Source of the DNA: Dugong dugon
Taxonomy: Eukaryota > Chordata > Mammalia > Sirenia > Dugongidae
Length of the DNA stretch: 64,000 nt
Assembly (NCBI GenBank): GCA_030035585.1
Contig: CM057474.1
Location: forward strand, 5,564,001-5,628,000
Direction: 5' to 3'
Of the stretch, positions 32,700 through 42,954 are shown piece by piece. Position numbers and translations under genes: made by a program. The notes under the pieces were generated by a model. That model worked only from the letters and a program-made list of their open reading frames with translations, was not told the DNA's origin and did not search any database. Each line of letters begins with the position of its first letter. Positions within the stretch are counted from its first letter, which is position 1.

Positions 32700-33602
32700 A
32701 GTCATTACCAGCAACATCTAATCATGTTGACTATTCCAAAAAAAGCAAATATCTGTCAAATAATATTTTTAAAATTATTATCCTTAATTGTTACCCAAGA
32801 AAACACTAACAGATAAATGCTTGGGTAAACCAATGCTTACCTCCTGGATATTTCATTTGTAAATTCAAAGTTATGTTATATTCATTCGTTGCATGGATTT
32901 TAAAGAGTTGTGGTAAGCTAAGGAACAGTGAGAGGAGAAAACAAAAGAAAGGCAACAAATCCGTTATTTCACAGCACTAAGCATAATAATTTCTACAAAA
33001 TTACGCCACCTACACCTCAAAATATATTGGCCAATTATGCCATTTCTGTAGGAATCTTGGTATAATAGCATTCATAGAGAATTACAATGATAAAGCCTGG
33101 GGAAAATAAAAGTATTCTTTTTTCTCTTCTGTCATAGTTTATAGCAGATACGTTTTTAGCAAGCTTCATTTCCTTCTATGACAATTCATGAGGGAATAAA
33201 GCTCTTTTTTTTGCCTTCCACCTTCACACACAGTACTTGAAATGCTATTCATTCTGTCCTACATTCCAAAAAGTCTTTGAGCCTTAAAGAAGTCAACATA
33301 AAGAAAGGCATCTTCTTTCCATAATTGGTCTCTTCAAGTTCTCATGAATAGAGATGAAGCAATAGCAAAGCTTTCAGAGAGCACTTGTATAGAACAGAAA
33401 TCACATCATCTGTACTCTAGCTCAGGAGGATGAATGCTTTAACCTTGACACGTGCTTCTATTTTGACTCTGTGTGGATGAACCGCTCGTGGAAAAGAACT
33501 ACTACAAAAGAAATAGGCAAACAGCCCATGTCATATTCATTCACTGCTGATGCATATATAAGGGTATCCACATTGATTGTACTCTGTCTTTAAATGAGAG
33601 AG
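32700..33602. other. Unique DNA
   Basis: Nothing recognised. Confidence 0.4.
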
Positions 33603-33614
33603 CATCATCAAAGA
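33603..33614. repeat. 12-bp target-site duplication, left
   Basis: 'catcatcaaaga' precedes the inverted RTE copy and is exactly repeated at 35189-35200. Confidence 0.9.
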
Positions 33615-33638
33615 CAAGTGTTCTGGAATTCCCATTCT

Positions 33639-34118
33639 TCACAATGTTATCCATAATTTTTTATGATCCACACAGCTGACTGCCTTTGCATAGTCAATAA
33701 AACACAGGTAAACACCTTTCTGGTATTCTCTGCTTTCAGCCAAGATCCATCTGACATCAACAATGATGGCCTTCATTCCACGTCCTCTTTTGAATCTGGC
33801 TTGAATTTCTGGAGGTTCCCTGTGGATGTACTGCTGCAACCATTTTTTTAATTACCTTAATCAAAATTACACTTGTGTGTGATATTAATGATATTGCTGA
33901 ATCATTTCCACATTCTGTTGGATAGCCTTTCTTTGGAATGGGCACAAATATGGATCTCTTCAGTCCGTTGGCAAGGTAGCTGTCTTTCAAATTTCCTGGC
34001 ATAGACAAGTGTTTCCAGCATTGCATCTATTTGATGAAACATCTCAATTGGTATTCCATCAATTCCTGGAGCCTGATTTTTCACCAATGCCTTCAGTGCA
34101 GCTTGGACTTCTTCCTAC
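33639..34118 (-). pseudogene. RTE reverse transcriptase fragment (inverted arm)
   Basis: In - strand frames it carries 'VKNQAPGIDGIPIEM' (RT entry motif) and, after a frameshift, 'YLCFIDYAKAVSCVDHKKLW', where the motif A 'KAFD' has become 'KAVS'. Broken by frameshifts and not functional. Confidence 0.9.
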
Positions 34119-34120
34119 AA

Positions 34121-35024
34121 TACCGTGTTTTATTGGCTATGCAAAAACGTTTGACTGGGTGGATCATAACACATTATGGATAACATTGTGAAGAATGGGA
34201 ATTCCACAACACTTAATTGTGTTCATGTGGAAGCTGCACATAGACCAAAAGGCAGTCATTTGAACAGAACAAGGCGATATCGCATGGTTTAAAATCAGGA
34301 AAGGTGTGAGTCAGGGTTGTATCCTTTCACCATACTTCTTCAATTTGTATGTTGAGCAAATAATCCCAGAAGCCGGACTATATGAAGAAGACTCCTTAAC
34401 AACCTGCATTATGCAGGTGACACAACCTTGCTTGCTGAAAGTGAAGAGGACTTGAAGCACTTACTGATGAAAACAGAAGACTACAGTCTTCAGTATGGAT
34501 TACACCTCAGCATAAAGAAAACAAAAATTCTCACAAGTAGACCAATCAGCAACATCATGACACATGGAGAAAAGACTGACGTCAAGGATTGCATTTTACT
34601 TGGATCCACCGTCAGAGCCCATGGAAGCAACAGTCAAGAAATCAAACGACGTATTGCATTGGGAAAATCTGCTGCAAAAGACATCTTTAAAGTGTTAAAA
34701 AGCAAAGATGTCACTTTGAGGGCAAAGGTGCACCTGACCCAAGTCATGGTATTTTCAATTATGTGATATGCATATGAAAGTTGGACAATGAATAAGGAAG
34801 GCAGAAGAAGAATCGATGCCTTTGAATTATGGTGTTGGCAAAGAATATTGAACATACCATGGACTGCCACAAGAACGAACAAATCTGTCTTAGAAGAAGT
34901 ACAGCCAGAATGCTCCTTAGAAGCGAGTATGACAAGACTTCATCTCACATACTTTGGACATGTTATCAGGAGGGACCAGTCTCTGGAGAGGGACATCATG
35001 TTTGGTAAAGTAGAGGGTCAGTGA
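34121..35024 (+). pseudogene. RTE reverse transcriptase fragment (forward arm)
   Basis: Starts with motif A 'FIGYAKTFDWVDHNTLWI'. Then comes the motif C region: at 34410-34430 the text encodes 'HYAGDTTLL', so the second position of the catalytic ADD is Gly. 'LAESEEDLKHLLMKTEDYSLQYGLHLSIKKTKIL' follows in pieces. The C-terminal domain 'RRIDAFELWCWQRILNIPWT' is at 34803-34862. Stops break the frame. Confidence 0.9.
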
Positions 35025-35188
35025 AAAAGAGGAAGACGCTCAGACAGATGGATTGACACAGTGGCTGCAACAATGCTGAAACATAGCAATGAATGTGAGG
35101 ATGGTGCAGGACCGGACAGTGTTTTCTTCTGTTGTACACAGGGTCCGTATGAGTTGGAAGGGATTCAACGGCACCTAACAACAATAAT

Positions 35189-35200
35189 CATCATCAAAGA
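35189..35200. repeat. 12-bp target-site duplication, right
   Basis: Exact second copy of 'catcatcaaaga'. Confidence 0.9.
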
Positions 35201-35289
35201 AGATCCAGATCAACTGCGTTTCACCTAGCAAATATTCATTCAAAATATTAAAGTGAAATGCCGGAGCCACCTTCAGCTGTATGCGTCCT

Positions 35290-35375
35290 TTTGTTGTTGT
35301 CAGATGTGGTCAAGTCAGTCCCAACTCAAAGGACCCTATATTACAACAGAATGAAACATTGCACCATCCTCACAA
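35290..35375 (-). mobile_element. RTE 3' tip
   Basis: Antisense RTE tail: 'ttttgttgttgtcagatgtg' then 'aacattgcaccatcctcaca'. Imperfect repeats like 'gtatgc(g/a)tc' flank it. Very strongly 5'-truncated. Confidence 0.8.
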
Positions 35376-35438
35376 GTAAGTATGCATCTTTATAGGTCGA
35401 TTTTAATGATAAGTTTGTTTATAAATTATATAAATCCT

Positions 35439-35991
35439 GTTAAAAAGTAATCAAAACTCAAAGAAATTAAAATATAAGGTTTATTCTGAGCGGTTATTCT
35501 ATATGCATATGGGGAGACCATTCCGATTCTAAAAAAAAGCAAATGGCTCAAAGTAGGCTAGTTACAATGAAGTTCATAAAGAAAAGCGGGAGAAGAATAG
35601 AGATCAGCCATTGACTGACAATCTTAATGTGGTTGATTGAACCCTGCCTCCCCCTTTTACTGTGATCTGCTGACATCAGATTACTTGGTGGTTTTAGGCC
35701 TAGCTGCTAAAAATTTGGCCCTTTACCCACTTGCAGCCATGAGACCTTTTGAAACTTCAGTAAGCCCACTGTGTTTTTTATGAAATTCCGAGGTAATGGT
35801 TTTGTTATTTACTGCCATTTTCTAGGAGGAAAAAAACAATTTTGCATTGCTCTAGAGCAGCTGCTGGCAGAAATAAAAAGTCAATGCTTCTGCAGTTTGA
35901 GTCAGGGTTTTTAAGGGTAATATTTAGTTTCATGGCTGAGAAAAAAACTTAAAATCAAAATAAGATGTCTGTTATTAATTTTTCTCTGACA
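35439..35991 (-). mobile_element. Candidate class I-like LTR
   Basis: On the - strand it runs from TGTCAGAGAAA to a region with AATAAA (35479-35484 on +) about 40 bp before a CA end. Length (~550 bp), termini and poly(A) signal fit an LTR. No target duplication was found and the family is not known to me. Confidence 0.35.
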
Positions 35992-35994
35992 GCC

Positions 35995-37470
35995 CTCTCT
36001 ACCCTACAATCACCCAGGAAATAGAAACAGCCAATTTCAGTTTCAAACTCTTTAGAGTCATCATCTGTACAGAGTTATTCCTCCAAATTCCTCACTCAGC
36101 CTTCCATATATGGTGAGGAAAAGCAGTTTTCCCGCAATGGATGCTTTACTTCAGTATTAGTGCCCCTTAAGAATTGGATTCTATTTTTGTTTCAGTCAGG
36201 AAAAGCTAAGTTATACTGCAGTGATAGAGTAGTTCCCAAATTGCAGGGAATGAATGTATTATAGGATAATTTCTCACTCATATGTCCATTGTGAGTCGAG
36301 TTGGTTCTTTGCTCTGATTGTCCTTACTTTGGATGTAGGCTGACTCACTCTCAGGAACATCTCTATCCCCAGTGGCAGAGGTAACAAGCTTCAACAAGAC
36401 CCTCATGTAATTCATATGAGCATTAAAGTTTGGGAAGCGCTGGGCTAGGGTAGGGGTTCTCAAATTTTATCACGTGATCTCCTTACAGATACTCCTCCTT
36501 TACTCAGTGTGCACCATTTTTTTCCTGCTAAGATGATGACTGATATACCACCCAACTAAGATGGAGCCAGGAAATGCAATTCTACCTCCTGCCTAGAAAG
36601 TGGAGAGCCATAAATATCTGACTGACGGCACTAATAACCACTAGAATGTTCTGTTCTTTAAAGCCCTAGGTGCATTGAAGGCTATTCTATCAAGTTAGAA
36701 CATGTCCTTATCTATAGTGAGATTTGCCAAACCATGCATAAAAATAAAGTCAGGGCAGACTCGCAAATTCATTTCCTGAATTGAGCTCACGTTCATATAG
36801 GTTTTTAAGAGAAGTATCACATGGTAATGATCTCTACATTTCGGTGTGTGTAGTGTGTACATATGTACCAAGTCTTCCAAACTCTATCATGAGTGGTTTC
36901 CTCATAAATTCAGCAGTCTTTGAGTTCCTATTGCCCTCTGGACTCTGTTTGACTGCATGCTCAATGCATGTCTATTAGCGTGTCCTTCTGCAACCTAAAA
37001 AAAAAAAAAACAAAAAACTTTTCCTATAGGCCAATTTAAATTCCTAAGCGAAAGAATTTAGTAAGTCCAATAAGTCACCATTTTCACTATTTGGACAGAG
37101 ATATTTTTACAATGTTTTTCCATTAGCTGCTGTCCAGTATGCAGATGGACTGTCCTTGAGTCTCATGTCCTGCCCTGGTCCAATTAGCTATAACTCAGAG
37201 GGCCACCAAAATACGGCACAGCCCTCTGTGGTTAAAGAATCACCTAGAACAGACAGATGAGGATCTGCTTATAAGGGGCATCCATCCTAAGGCTTGTCCT
37301 AATGCTATAACCAGATCTCAGTTATAAACCAACAAAGAAACATTACCAAGAGTCAGTTACAGCTGACATGTTTTGTAGAAAGAAAACAAACTATGAGAAC
37401 TAGAGAGATGAGTACAAGACAGAGAGAAAGAGAGAGAGAAATATGAAAACCAGAAGGCTCTAACACAGTT
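35995..37470. other. Unique DNA, minor hAT trace
   Basis: Mostly unrecognised. 'gtttgggaagcgctgggcta' at 36428-36450 resembles a MER5 terminal region. An A14 run lies near 36997. Confidence 0.4.
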
Positions 37471-37474
37471 GGAA

Positions 37475-37970
37475 TGCTTAACTAGTAATTCTCCAATCTG
37501 GCCCCTGGGTCAGCAAAATCAGCATTGCTTGGAGAGCCTCTAAGAAATGCAAATTCTTGGGCCTCACCTCAAATTTTGTTGTTGTTAGATGACATCAAGT
37601 AGCTTCTGACTCACAGAGACCCTACGTACAACAGACTGAAATGCTGCCCAGTCCTGCGCCATCCTTATGATCATTGTTATGCTTGAGCCCATTGTTGCAG
37701 CCACTGTGTCAAACCAAATCATTGAGGGTCTTCCTCTTTTTCGCTGACTCTCTACTTTACCAAGCTGATGTCATTCTCCAAGGACTGGTCCCTCCGGATA
37801 ACATGTCCAAAGTATGTGAGACGAAATCTCACCATCCTGGCTTCTAAAAAGCATTCTAGCAGTAACCTCAGATTTACGGGACCAGAAATCCGAGAGATGG
37901 GATTCAGAAATCTGTTTTTTAATATGTTCATCAGCTGATTTTGATGCATGTTAAAATTTGAGAACCCCGC
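37475..37970 (-). mobile_element. MER5-like hAT relic split by an RTE
   Basis: Left part 'tctaagaaatgcaaattctt' with 'gggcctcacctca' and right part 'cagaaatctgttttttaata' with 'tgatgcatgttaaaatttga' and 'gaacccc' are the two halves of one MER5-type element. The 288-bp RTE fragment sits between them. Confidence 0.75.
37577..37864 (-). mobile_element. RTE 3' fragment with 11-bp TSD
   Basis: Antisense, from the '(gtt)n' tail to 'cttctaaaaagcattctagc'. It covers the RTE C-terminus and 3' UTR. Flanks 'acctcaaattt' (37566-37576) and 'acctcagattt' (37865-37875) are the target duplication inside the MER5 relic. Confidence 0.93.
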
Positions 37971-37972
37971 CC

Positions 37973-38150
37973 TAGTTCAGTGCTTCTCAAACTTCAACGA
38001 GCATGTGGAACACTGATGGTTTTGCTAAAAATGAACAGTCTGATTCAGTAGGTCTGGAATGGGTCCTAGCATCTGCTGTATAACCAGCTTCCACGCAATG
38101 CTGATGCTGCAGATCCACAGACCACACTTTGAACAGCAAGGCTAAATTGC
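37973..38150 (+). mobile_element. MER5-like hAT relic
   Basis: 'cagtgcttctcaaacttcaa', 'ctgattcagtaggtctggaa', 'gatgctgatgctgcagatcc' and 'accacactttgaacagcaag' follow MER5A order. It is in opposite orientation to its left neighbour. Confidence 0.85.
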
Positions 38151-38437
38151 CAACTCCTTCAGAATAGAGAATCTCTTCATCATTTTTAATCATTGCTCGG
38201 AATATGTAGTGTCCTGGTATTATTCGATCACCTGTGCACAAACACATTTGCAGCAGAAGAAGATTTGGAACACCCTCTAAAAGGAGTCTTTGGATCCAGA
38301 TCAGTGCGCTGCTCTGACTCAATCTGGCTAATCTACAGCAACAACCTTCTCCTCCTGATTCTCTAGTACCTGAAGACCTTATCACTAACATCTCTGACCT
38401 TCTTAGCTTCAAGTAGCCACCTCTTCTACACAATCTC
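38151..38437. other. Unique DNA
   Basis: Nothing recognised; the 148-codon - strand open frame at 37987-38433 runs through the MER5 relic and is chance. Confidence 0.5.
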
Positions 38438-38520
38438 TGTCTTAGTCTGTGTTCTTTAGAGGAGCAAAACCAATGCTAGAGATAGAGAGACAGAGATAGA
38501 GATTGAGACAGAGATATATA

Positions 38521-38670
38521 AACCCGTTGCCATCAGGTTGATTCCGACTCACAGCAACACTATATACAGAATAGAACTGCCCCACAGGGTTTCCAAGGAG
38601 CACGTGGTGGATTCGAACTGTCGAACTTTTGGTTAGCAGCCAAGCTCAACCACTGCACCACCAGGGCTGT
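38521..38670 (-). mobile_element. AfroSINE (short type) in GA/TA-rich tract
   Basis: Antisense copy lacking the middle, 'aacccgttgccatcaggttg' to 'ccactgcaccaccagggct'. A (GA)n run precedes it and (TA)n/(CT)n runs follow. Confidence 0.92.
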
Positions 38671-38687
38671 ATATGTATATATACACA

Positions 38688-38730
<43 letters not shown>

Positions 38731-38752
38731 GTCTATATACATATATATATCA
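38671..38752. repeat. (CT)n(TA)n simple repeat
   Basis: Pyrimidine and TA alternating tract, probably expanded from the CT/TA-rich part of the host LTR. Confidence 0.9.
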
Positions 38753-39370
38753 AAGAGCAAGAACACGTACTTTGTTAAAGTTAAAGCAAAGAGATTTCTT
38801 GGATACCGAGAGACAGTTCGGGGACACGCATGATCTCACAATGTAAAATGAGTGCTTCTAGGAACTGAAGGTGAACAGGCATATTTATACAGTGAAGTCA
38901 GGAATTTACAATATAGTTTTTTTCTGATTGGTTTCCAAGCGTTTAGGGAAGTAAGAGGTGGGATAACTTGAAGCAGGGATCTTAATATGATTGGTTTGAA
39001 ATACATGTGTGTGCTTCTGAGATTGGTTACATGGGATAATTGCAGAAGTATGTGACAGAAGGGGTTTACAGGGTGGTCGCAAAACAATCACAGGACGTTC
39101 TTTTCCTGAGAACATCCTGTTAAAACAGTACCTTTAGCAAACATTTCCTGAGAGTTGCTAGTATAGGGGATTTTTGATAAGGGCCTTCATCTAGACCCCC
39201 CTCTGGACTATTGTTTTCACATCCTTAGCTTAACCACAGAGAAAAACATTTCCTTAACTGCATGACTGAGCCATTCAAAGGTTGATGTTGCTGGGAAACA
39301 AGCAGAAGTTAGGGTTTATATTAAAACGGAGTTGGGGCTCAGACCTAAGCCAACCTTTCTACTCATGTCA
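38753..39370 (-). mobile_element. LTR-like block nested in another LTR
   Basis: Read on the - strand it has a TATA-like 'tgtataaatatgcctgttca', then 'gtgagatcatgcgtgtcccc', then a T-rich end. This is promoter-to-R/U5 order for a retroviral LTR. Ends and family are uncertain, and no target duplication is seen. Confidence 0.4.
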
Positions 39371-39782
39371 GGTGCCTTAACTTTGGAGCTTTCTCTCTCT
39401 CTTTCTCTCTCGCACACACATACACATACAAAAAGAGAGAAACTTTGATTTACTTCAAGGAAACGGCTCATGCAATTGTAGGGGCTGGCAAGTCACAAAT
39501 CCAGAGGTGAGGCAGCAGGCTGGAGACCTCTGCTGGCTCATAGGGTTGCAGACGCTGGCTAATCCAAAATCTTCAGTTCAGGTAACAGGCCAGAGACTTC
39601 TGCAGGCTTATGTTCCAGGAACCAGAGGTCAGGAAAAGAGAAGAGTTCAGGGTTGAAAGCCAGCGAGCTTTGCCAGAACATCCATTTATATTCTGGAGGT
39701 AAGCCACAACCCCCCAAAAAGTCTCCCCTTTCAGTTGATTGGATGATCACATTAGATCACGTCATGGAAGGTGATTACTTCA

Positions 39783-39906
39783 GAAAGATCTGGCGATCTG
39801 CTCCTGTAAAAATTACAGCCTAGAAAACTCTATGGGGCAGCTCTACTCTGTCACATGGGGTCACTATGAATCAAAATTGACTAGATGGAACCAAACAGCA
39901 ATAACA
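39783..39906 (+). mobile_element. AfroSINE, 5'-truncated
   Basis: Starts in the middle ('agatctggcgatctgctcct') and runs to 'tgactagatggaaccaaaca'. It inserted in the ERVL-like LTR, opposite in orientation to that LTR. Confidence 0.9.
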
Positions 39907-39990
39907 TGAAAAAAAGCAACCAGTGCAATGTCTGTCAAGCCACTGAGGATCATAGCCGAACCAAATTGGCACATAACATTAACCATCACA

Positions 39991-40560
39991 ATCCACTAGC
40001 TCCAAATTCAAACTTCCAGGCTGATGACAACATCCTGGTGTTTCCCCTCCATTGAGTTGGCACCTGGTTACCCAGACTGCTAAAGCTGTGCTCCCAGTGG
40101 GCACTCCCTGCTGCCTCCACCTGCCACTAGGTAATTACCATCTCACTCTCTCAACTTCCCTCCTCCTCTAACCTCTGAGTTTTTGTAGAAAACGCCTAGG
40201 GAAAATGGTGAGGTAGCTTAAGTTGATCTTTTGACAACAACAGTTTCCTTCTCCCTCCCTAATACCATGTTTAGTGCTTCTGTTCTCTCTCTGAGTTCAT
40301 TGCATAGTGTCTGGGGTCTTAAAGACTTTCTTCTCCCTTATTGATTGCTCTGCCTTCTTCGTAGGTGACTAGAGTGCATCACAGCAATGTTTACATGGAT
40401 GTGGTCTCAGAACTAACCCTTTCTCCTCTCAGACCTCCTTCAGAATTCCAGATCCTTCAAAATCCTTCAGCATCCTTCCTTAAACCAGAGGTATTATTCT
40501 AAATGGCTGTTTAATAAATTCTCAGTAAGGTGATAAGAATTGACAATAATTTATTGTACT
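39991..40560. other. Unique DNA
   Basis: Nothing recognised. Confidence 0.4.
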
Positions 40561-40571
40561 ACCCCATCTGG

Positions 40572-41079
40572 AAAAGATCTCTTTAACATATTAAAAAGCA
40601 AAGATGTCACCTTGAAGACTAAGGTGCACCTGACCCAAGCCATGGTGTTTTCAATCGCCTCATATGCATGCGAAAGCGGGACGATGAATAAGGAAGACCA
40701 AAGAATTGACTCCTTTGAATTGTGGTGTTGGTGAAGAATATTCAAGATACCATGGACTGCCAAAAGAACAAACAAATCTGTCTTGGAAGAAGTACAACCA
40801 GGATGCTCCTTAGAAGCAAGGATGGAGAGATAAGTCTCACATACTTTGGGCATGCTATCAAGAGGGATCAGTCCCTGGAGAAGGACATTATGCTTGGTAA
40901 AGTAGAGGGTCAGTGAAAAAGAGGAAGACCTTCCACAAGATGGTTGACACAGTGGCTGCAACAATGGGCTCAAGCATAACAATAATTGTGAAGATGACAC
41001 AGGACCAGGCAGTGCTTCGTTGTGTTGCACATAGGGTCGCTATGAGTCGGAACCAACTTGACAGCACCTAACAACAACA
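40572..41079 (+). mobile_element. RTE 3' fragment with exact 11-bp TSD
   Basis: Begins inside the RT C-terminal region ('tttaacatattaaaaagcaa'), passes 'MNKEDQRIDSFELWCW' and ends in '(caa)n'. Exact 'ACCCCATCTGG' flanks at 40561-40571 and 41080-41090. The coding part is broken by a stop at about 40732. Confidence 0.95.
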
Positions 41080-41114
41080 ACCCCATCTGGGGATATTTAT
41101 AATTTAATGAAAAT

Positions 41115-41230
41115 CATCTGTAAGTGGCAAGAATCATTCAGAATCGCCTGGAGTGCTTGTTAAAAATGCAGACTCTCAGGCCTGCCTCAAACCCAGTCTA
41201 TTGAAATATCTGGTGGTGGGGCATAGTATT
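41115..41230 (+). mobile_element. MER5-like hAT relic
   Basis: 'cagaatcgcctggagtgctt', 'gttaaaaatgcagactctca' and 'ggcctgcctcaaacccagtc' match the MER5 interior. Confidence 0.7.
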
Positions 41231-42628
41231 CCCATGTGAGAACACCTTCCTGACATTTCTCAGGAAATTTGTATGTTTTCCCAATCCTGAAAAAACACCC
41301 TTTCCCCACCCAGTCAGCCTTATCTTTCCAGGAGTCCAGAGTTCTGTAGTTATTTGTTAACCACAGATCTGGGGTATTAACATCTCTCAATGAACTCCTG
41401 TGCCTCCAAGGTGTCCACAGAAGGAGAGTGTTTTCAGGAGGAAGGTGGGATGAGAGCGGCAGTGGTGTCCCCACAGGCAGCCAGGAGGTATGTGCTGAAG
41501 GAGACTAGACTGTCTACTGCTTTGCATCCGTAAAATCAGCTCATACCTTTGCTGTAAACATGGATACTGCATTCTTTACAGCAGATGTCAGAACGTTTCC
41601 AGATTTCTGAAGTGATGGCTCTTCAAGCCTGTGCTTTGGGAGTCATGGTCGTAAACACAGAAAAACGGGCCCATAAACAGTAGTTTAGGCCTCTTGCTCG
41701 CTTTTACTCTACCTTAATTGACTTAACCAAACAAACGATTTATGTTTATGGGAAGTGGAATTTCACCATGAAAAATGACGTTAAAAAGGATCCAAGAGAA
41801 TGCAGTAAATAAACTAACTTTACGTGAAACACATCACAGAACATTTTAATTTCAAAATCTTATGTTTGAAAGTGTGTGAATTTTTCTATACACAATTTAT
41901 GGTAAAATAAGCAGTATAATGTCACTTAAATTATATTAATTACTATAATTCCCTAATTAGAGAGGCAGTTAAAAGAAATAGATGGTCTATGAAAAAGACT
42001 AATTACATATTTCCATGTCTAATCTGTCAGTTAGTCTGGTTCTTACAGCAGACCTGAGTCATTAACTCAGTTTCAGGTCATACGGCATCTTTCAATCCTG
42101 AAAGCATACTTATTGAAAAGTACTTTCAACAGTTTATTCTATTGGAAAGAATGAATCTCTGCAAATGATGGCTGTGTCTACCTGGAGCTTCCAAATTAAA
42201 AACTTGTGCTATCTGCGTGTAAATTTATTTTTACAACTGAATATCCTAGTCTCCTGCCTTTTATGGAGAACAAAACTTCACCCAGCTTTAGTACCGCGTG
42301 TCTAGGGCCCACCCCATGCCTGATGCCTAGATGATGTTCAGGAACTACGTGGTGAATGAAAGAGTTCCTCAGAGTCAAATGCCCATATACTTTCCTCAGG
42401 ATTCTGGGAAAGTGCTTATGATTTCCTTGGTAACCATTCTAGTATCTCATAGCTCCTACCTATGGGAAAATTCTTCCATGTTTATGACTTAACTCACTCC
42501 CCTAGTGATAGAACATTGTTTGTCCTTGCTTTGGCTAAATATCACACATCCTTCAGTATATCCTCAAAATATTTCAGTCAGGCCCAGGATGGAGGGATCA
42601 GTTGCTCAAGCACAAATAGGTTAGCACT
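41231..42628. other. Unique DNA with a homeodomain-site-rich patch
   Basis: No repeats. Bases 41900-42100 hold several TAATT/ATTA cores ('ttaattac', 'ctaattagag', 'ctaattacat') and no repeat look. This is possible conserved regulatory DNA, but weakly supported. Confidence 0.35.
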
Positions 42629-42629
42629 A

Positions 42630-42795
42630 TACCATACCCTACCCATTGTCATCCAGCCAATTCTGACTCATAGTGATCATACAGCACAGAGTAGAACTGT
42701 CCCATAGCGTTTCCAAGGAGCGGCTGGTGGAGTCAAACTGCCGACCTTTTGGTTAGCAGCCGTAGCACTTAACCACTGCGCCACAAGGGCTCCGA
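42630..42795 (-). mobile_element. AfroSINE (short type) with exact 10-bp TSD
   Basis: Antisense and lacking the middle. Flanks 'GTTAGCACTA' at 42620-42629 and 42796-42805 are identical. Confidence 0.96.
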
Positions 42796-42954
42796 GTTAG
42801 CACTAGGCAGAGCTATAATCTAGGGCATTATTGAAGGCTGAGTTGGAATCCAATAGGAGCTGAGACAGAATGGGACAGTTTTCATATATACTCAGAATCA
42901 CATTTATCAGGAAAGCAATCATTAGCAGACCATCATAAGCAGACCTTTTTATTT

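Larger units (their letters stand above)
33615..35188 (+). mobile_element. Twin-primed (5'-inverted) RTE insertion
   Basis: Bases 33615-34118 are RTE sequence in - orientation, matching about 8970-9471 of the full-length copy. Bases 34120-35188 are in + orientation, matching about 9378-10440. The two arms share about 95 bp of the same RTE sequence around palm motif A. A single 12-bp duplication brackets the pair. So both arms came from one insertion event, as in twin priming on the two target strands. Confidence 0.93.
38438..39990 (-). mobile_element. ERVL-like LTR with nested insertions
   Basis: The + strand left end 'tgtcttagtctgtgttcttt' with 'agaggagcaaaacc' and the right end 'taacattaaccatcaca' are the two ends of the LTR family also seen forward at 55439. 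Between them, 39430-39780 gives the LTR body ('cagttgattggatgatcaca', 'tcatggaaggtgattac'). It is interrupted by an AfroSINE, a second LTR-like block and a partial AfroSINE. Confidence 0.7.

Noticed and set aside
37987-38433. 148-codon - strand ORF
   Set aside because: It runs through a MER5-like relic and unique DNA and has no protein family features.
40551-41030. 159-codon - strand ORF
   Set aside because: It is the antisense of an RTE 3' fragment; the real coding direction is +.
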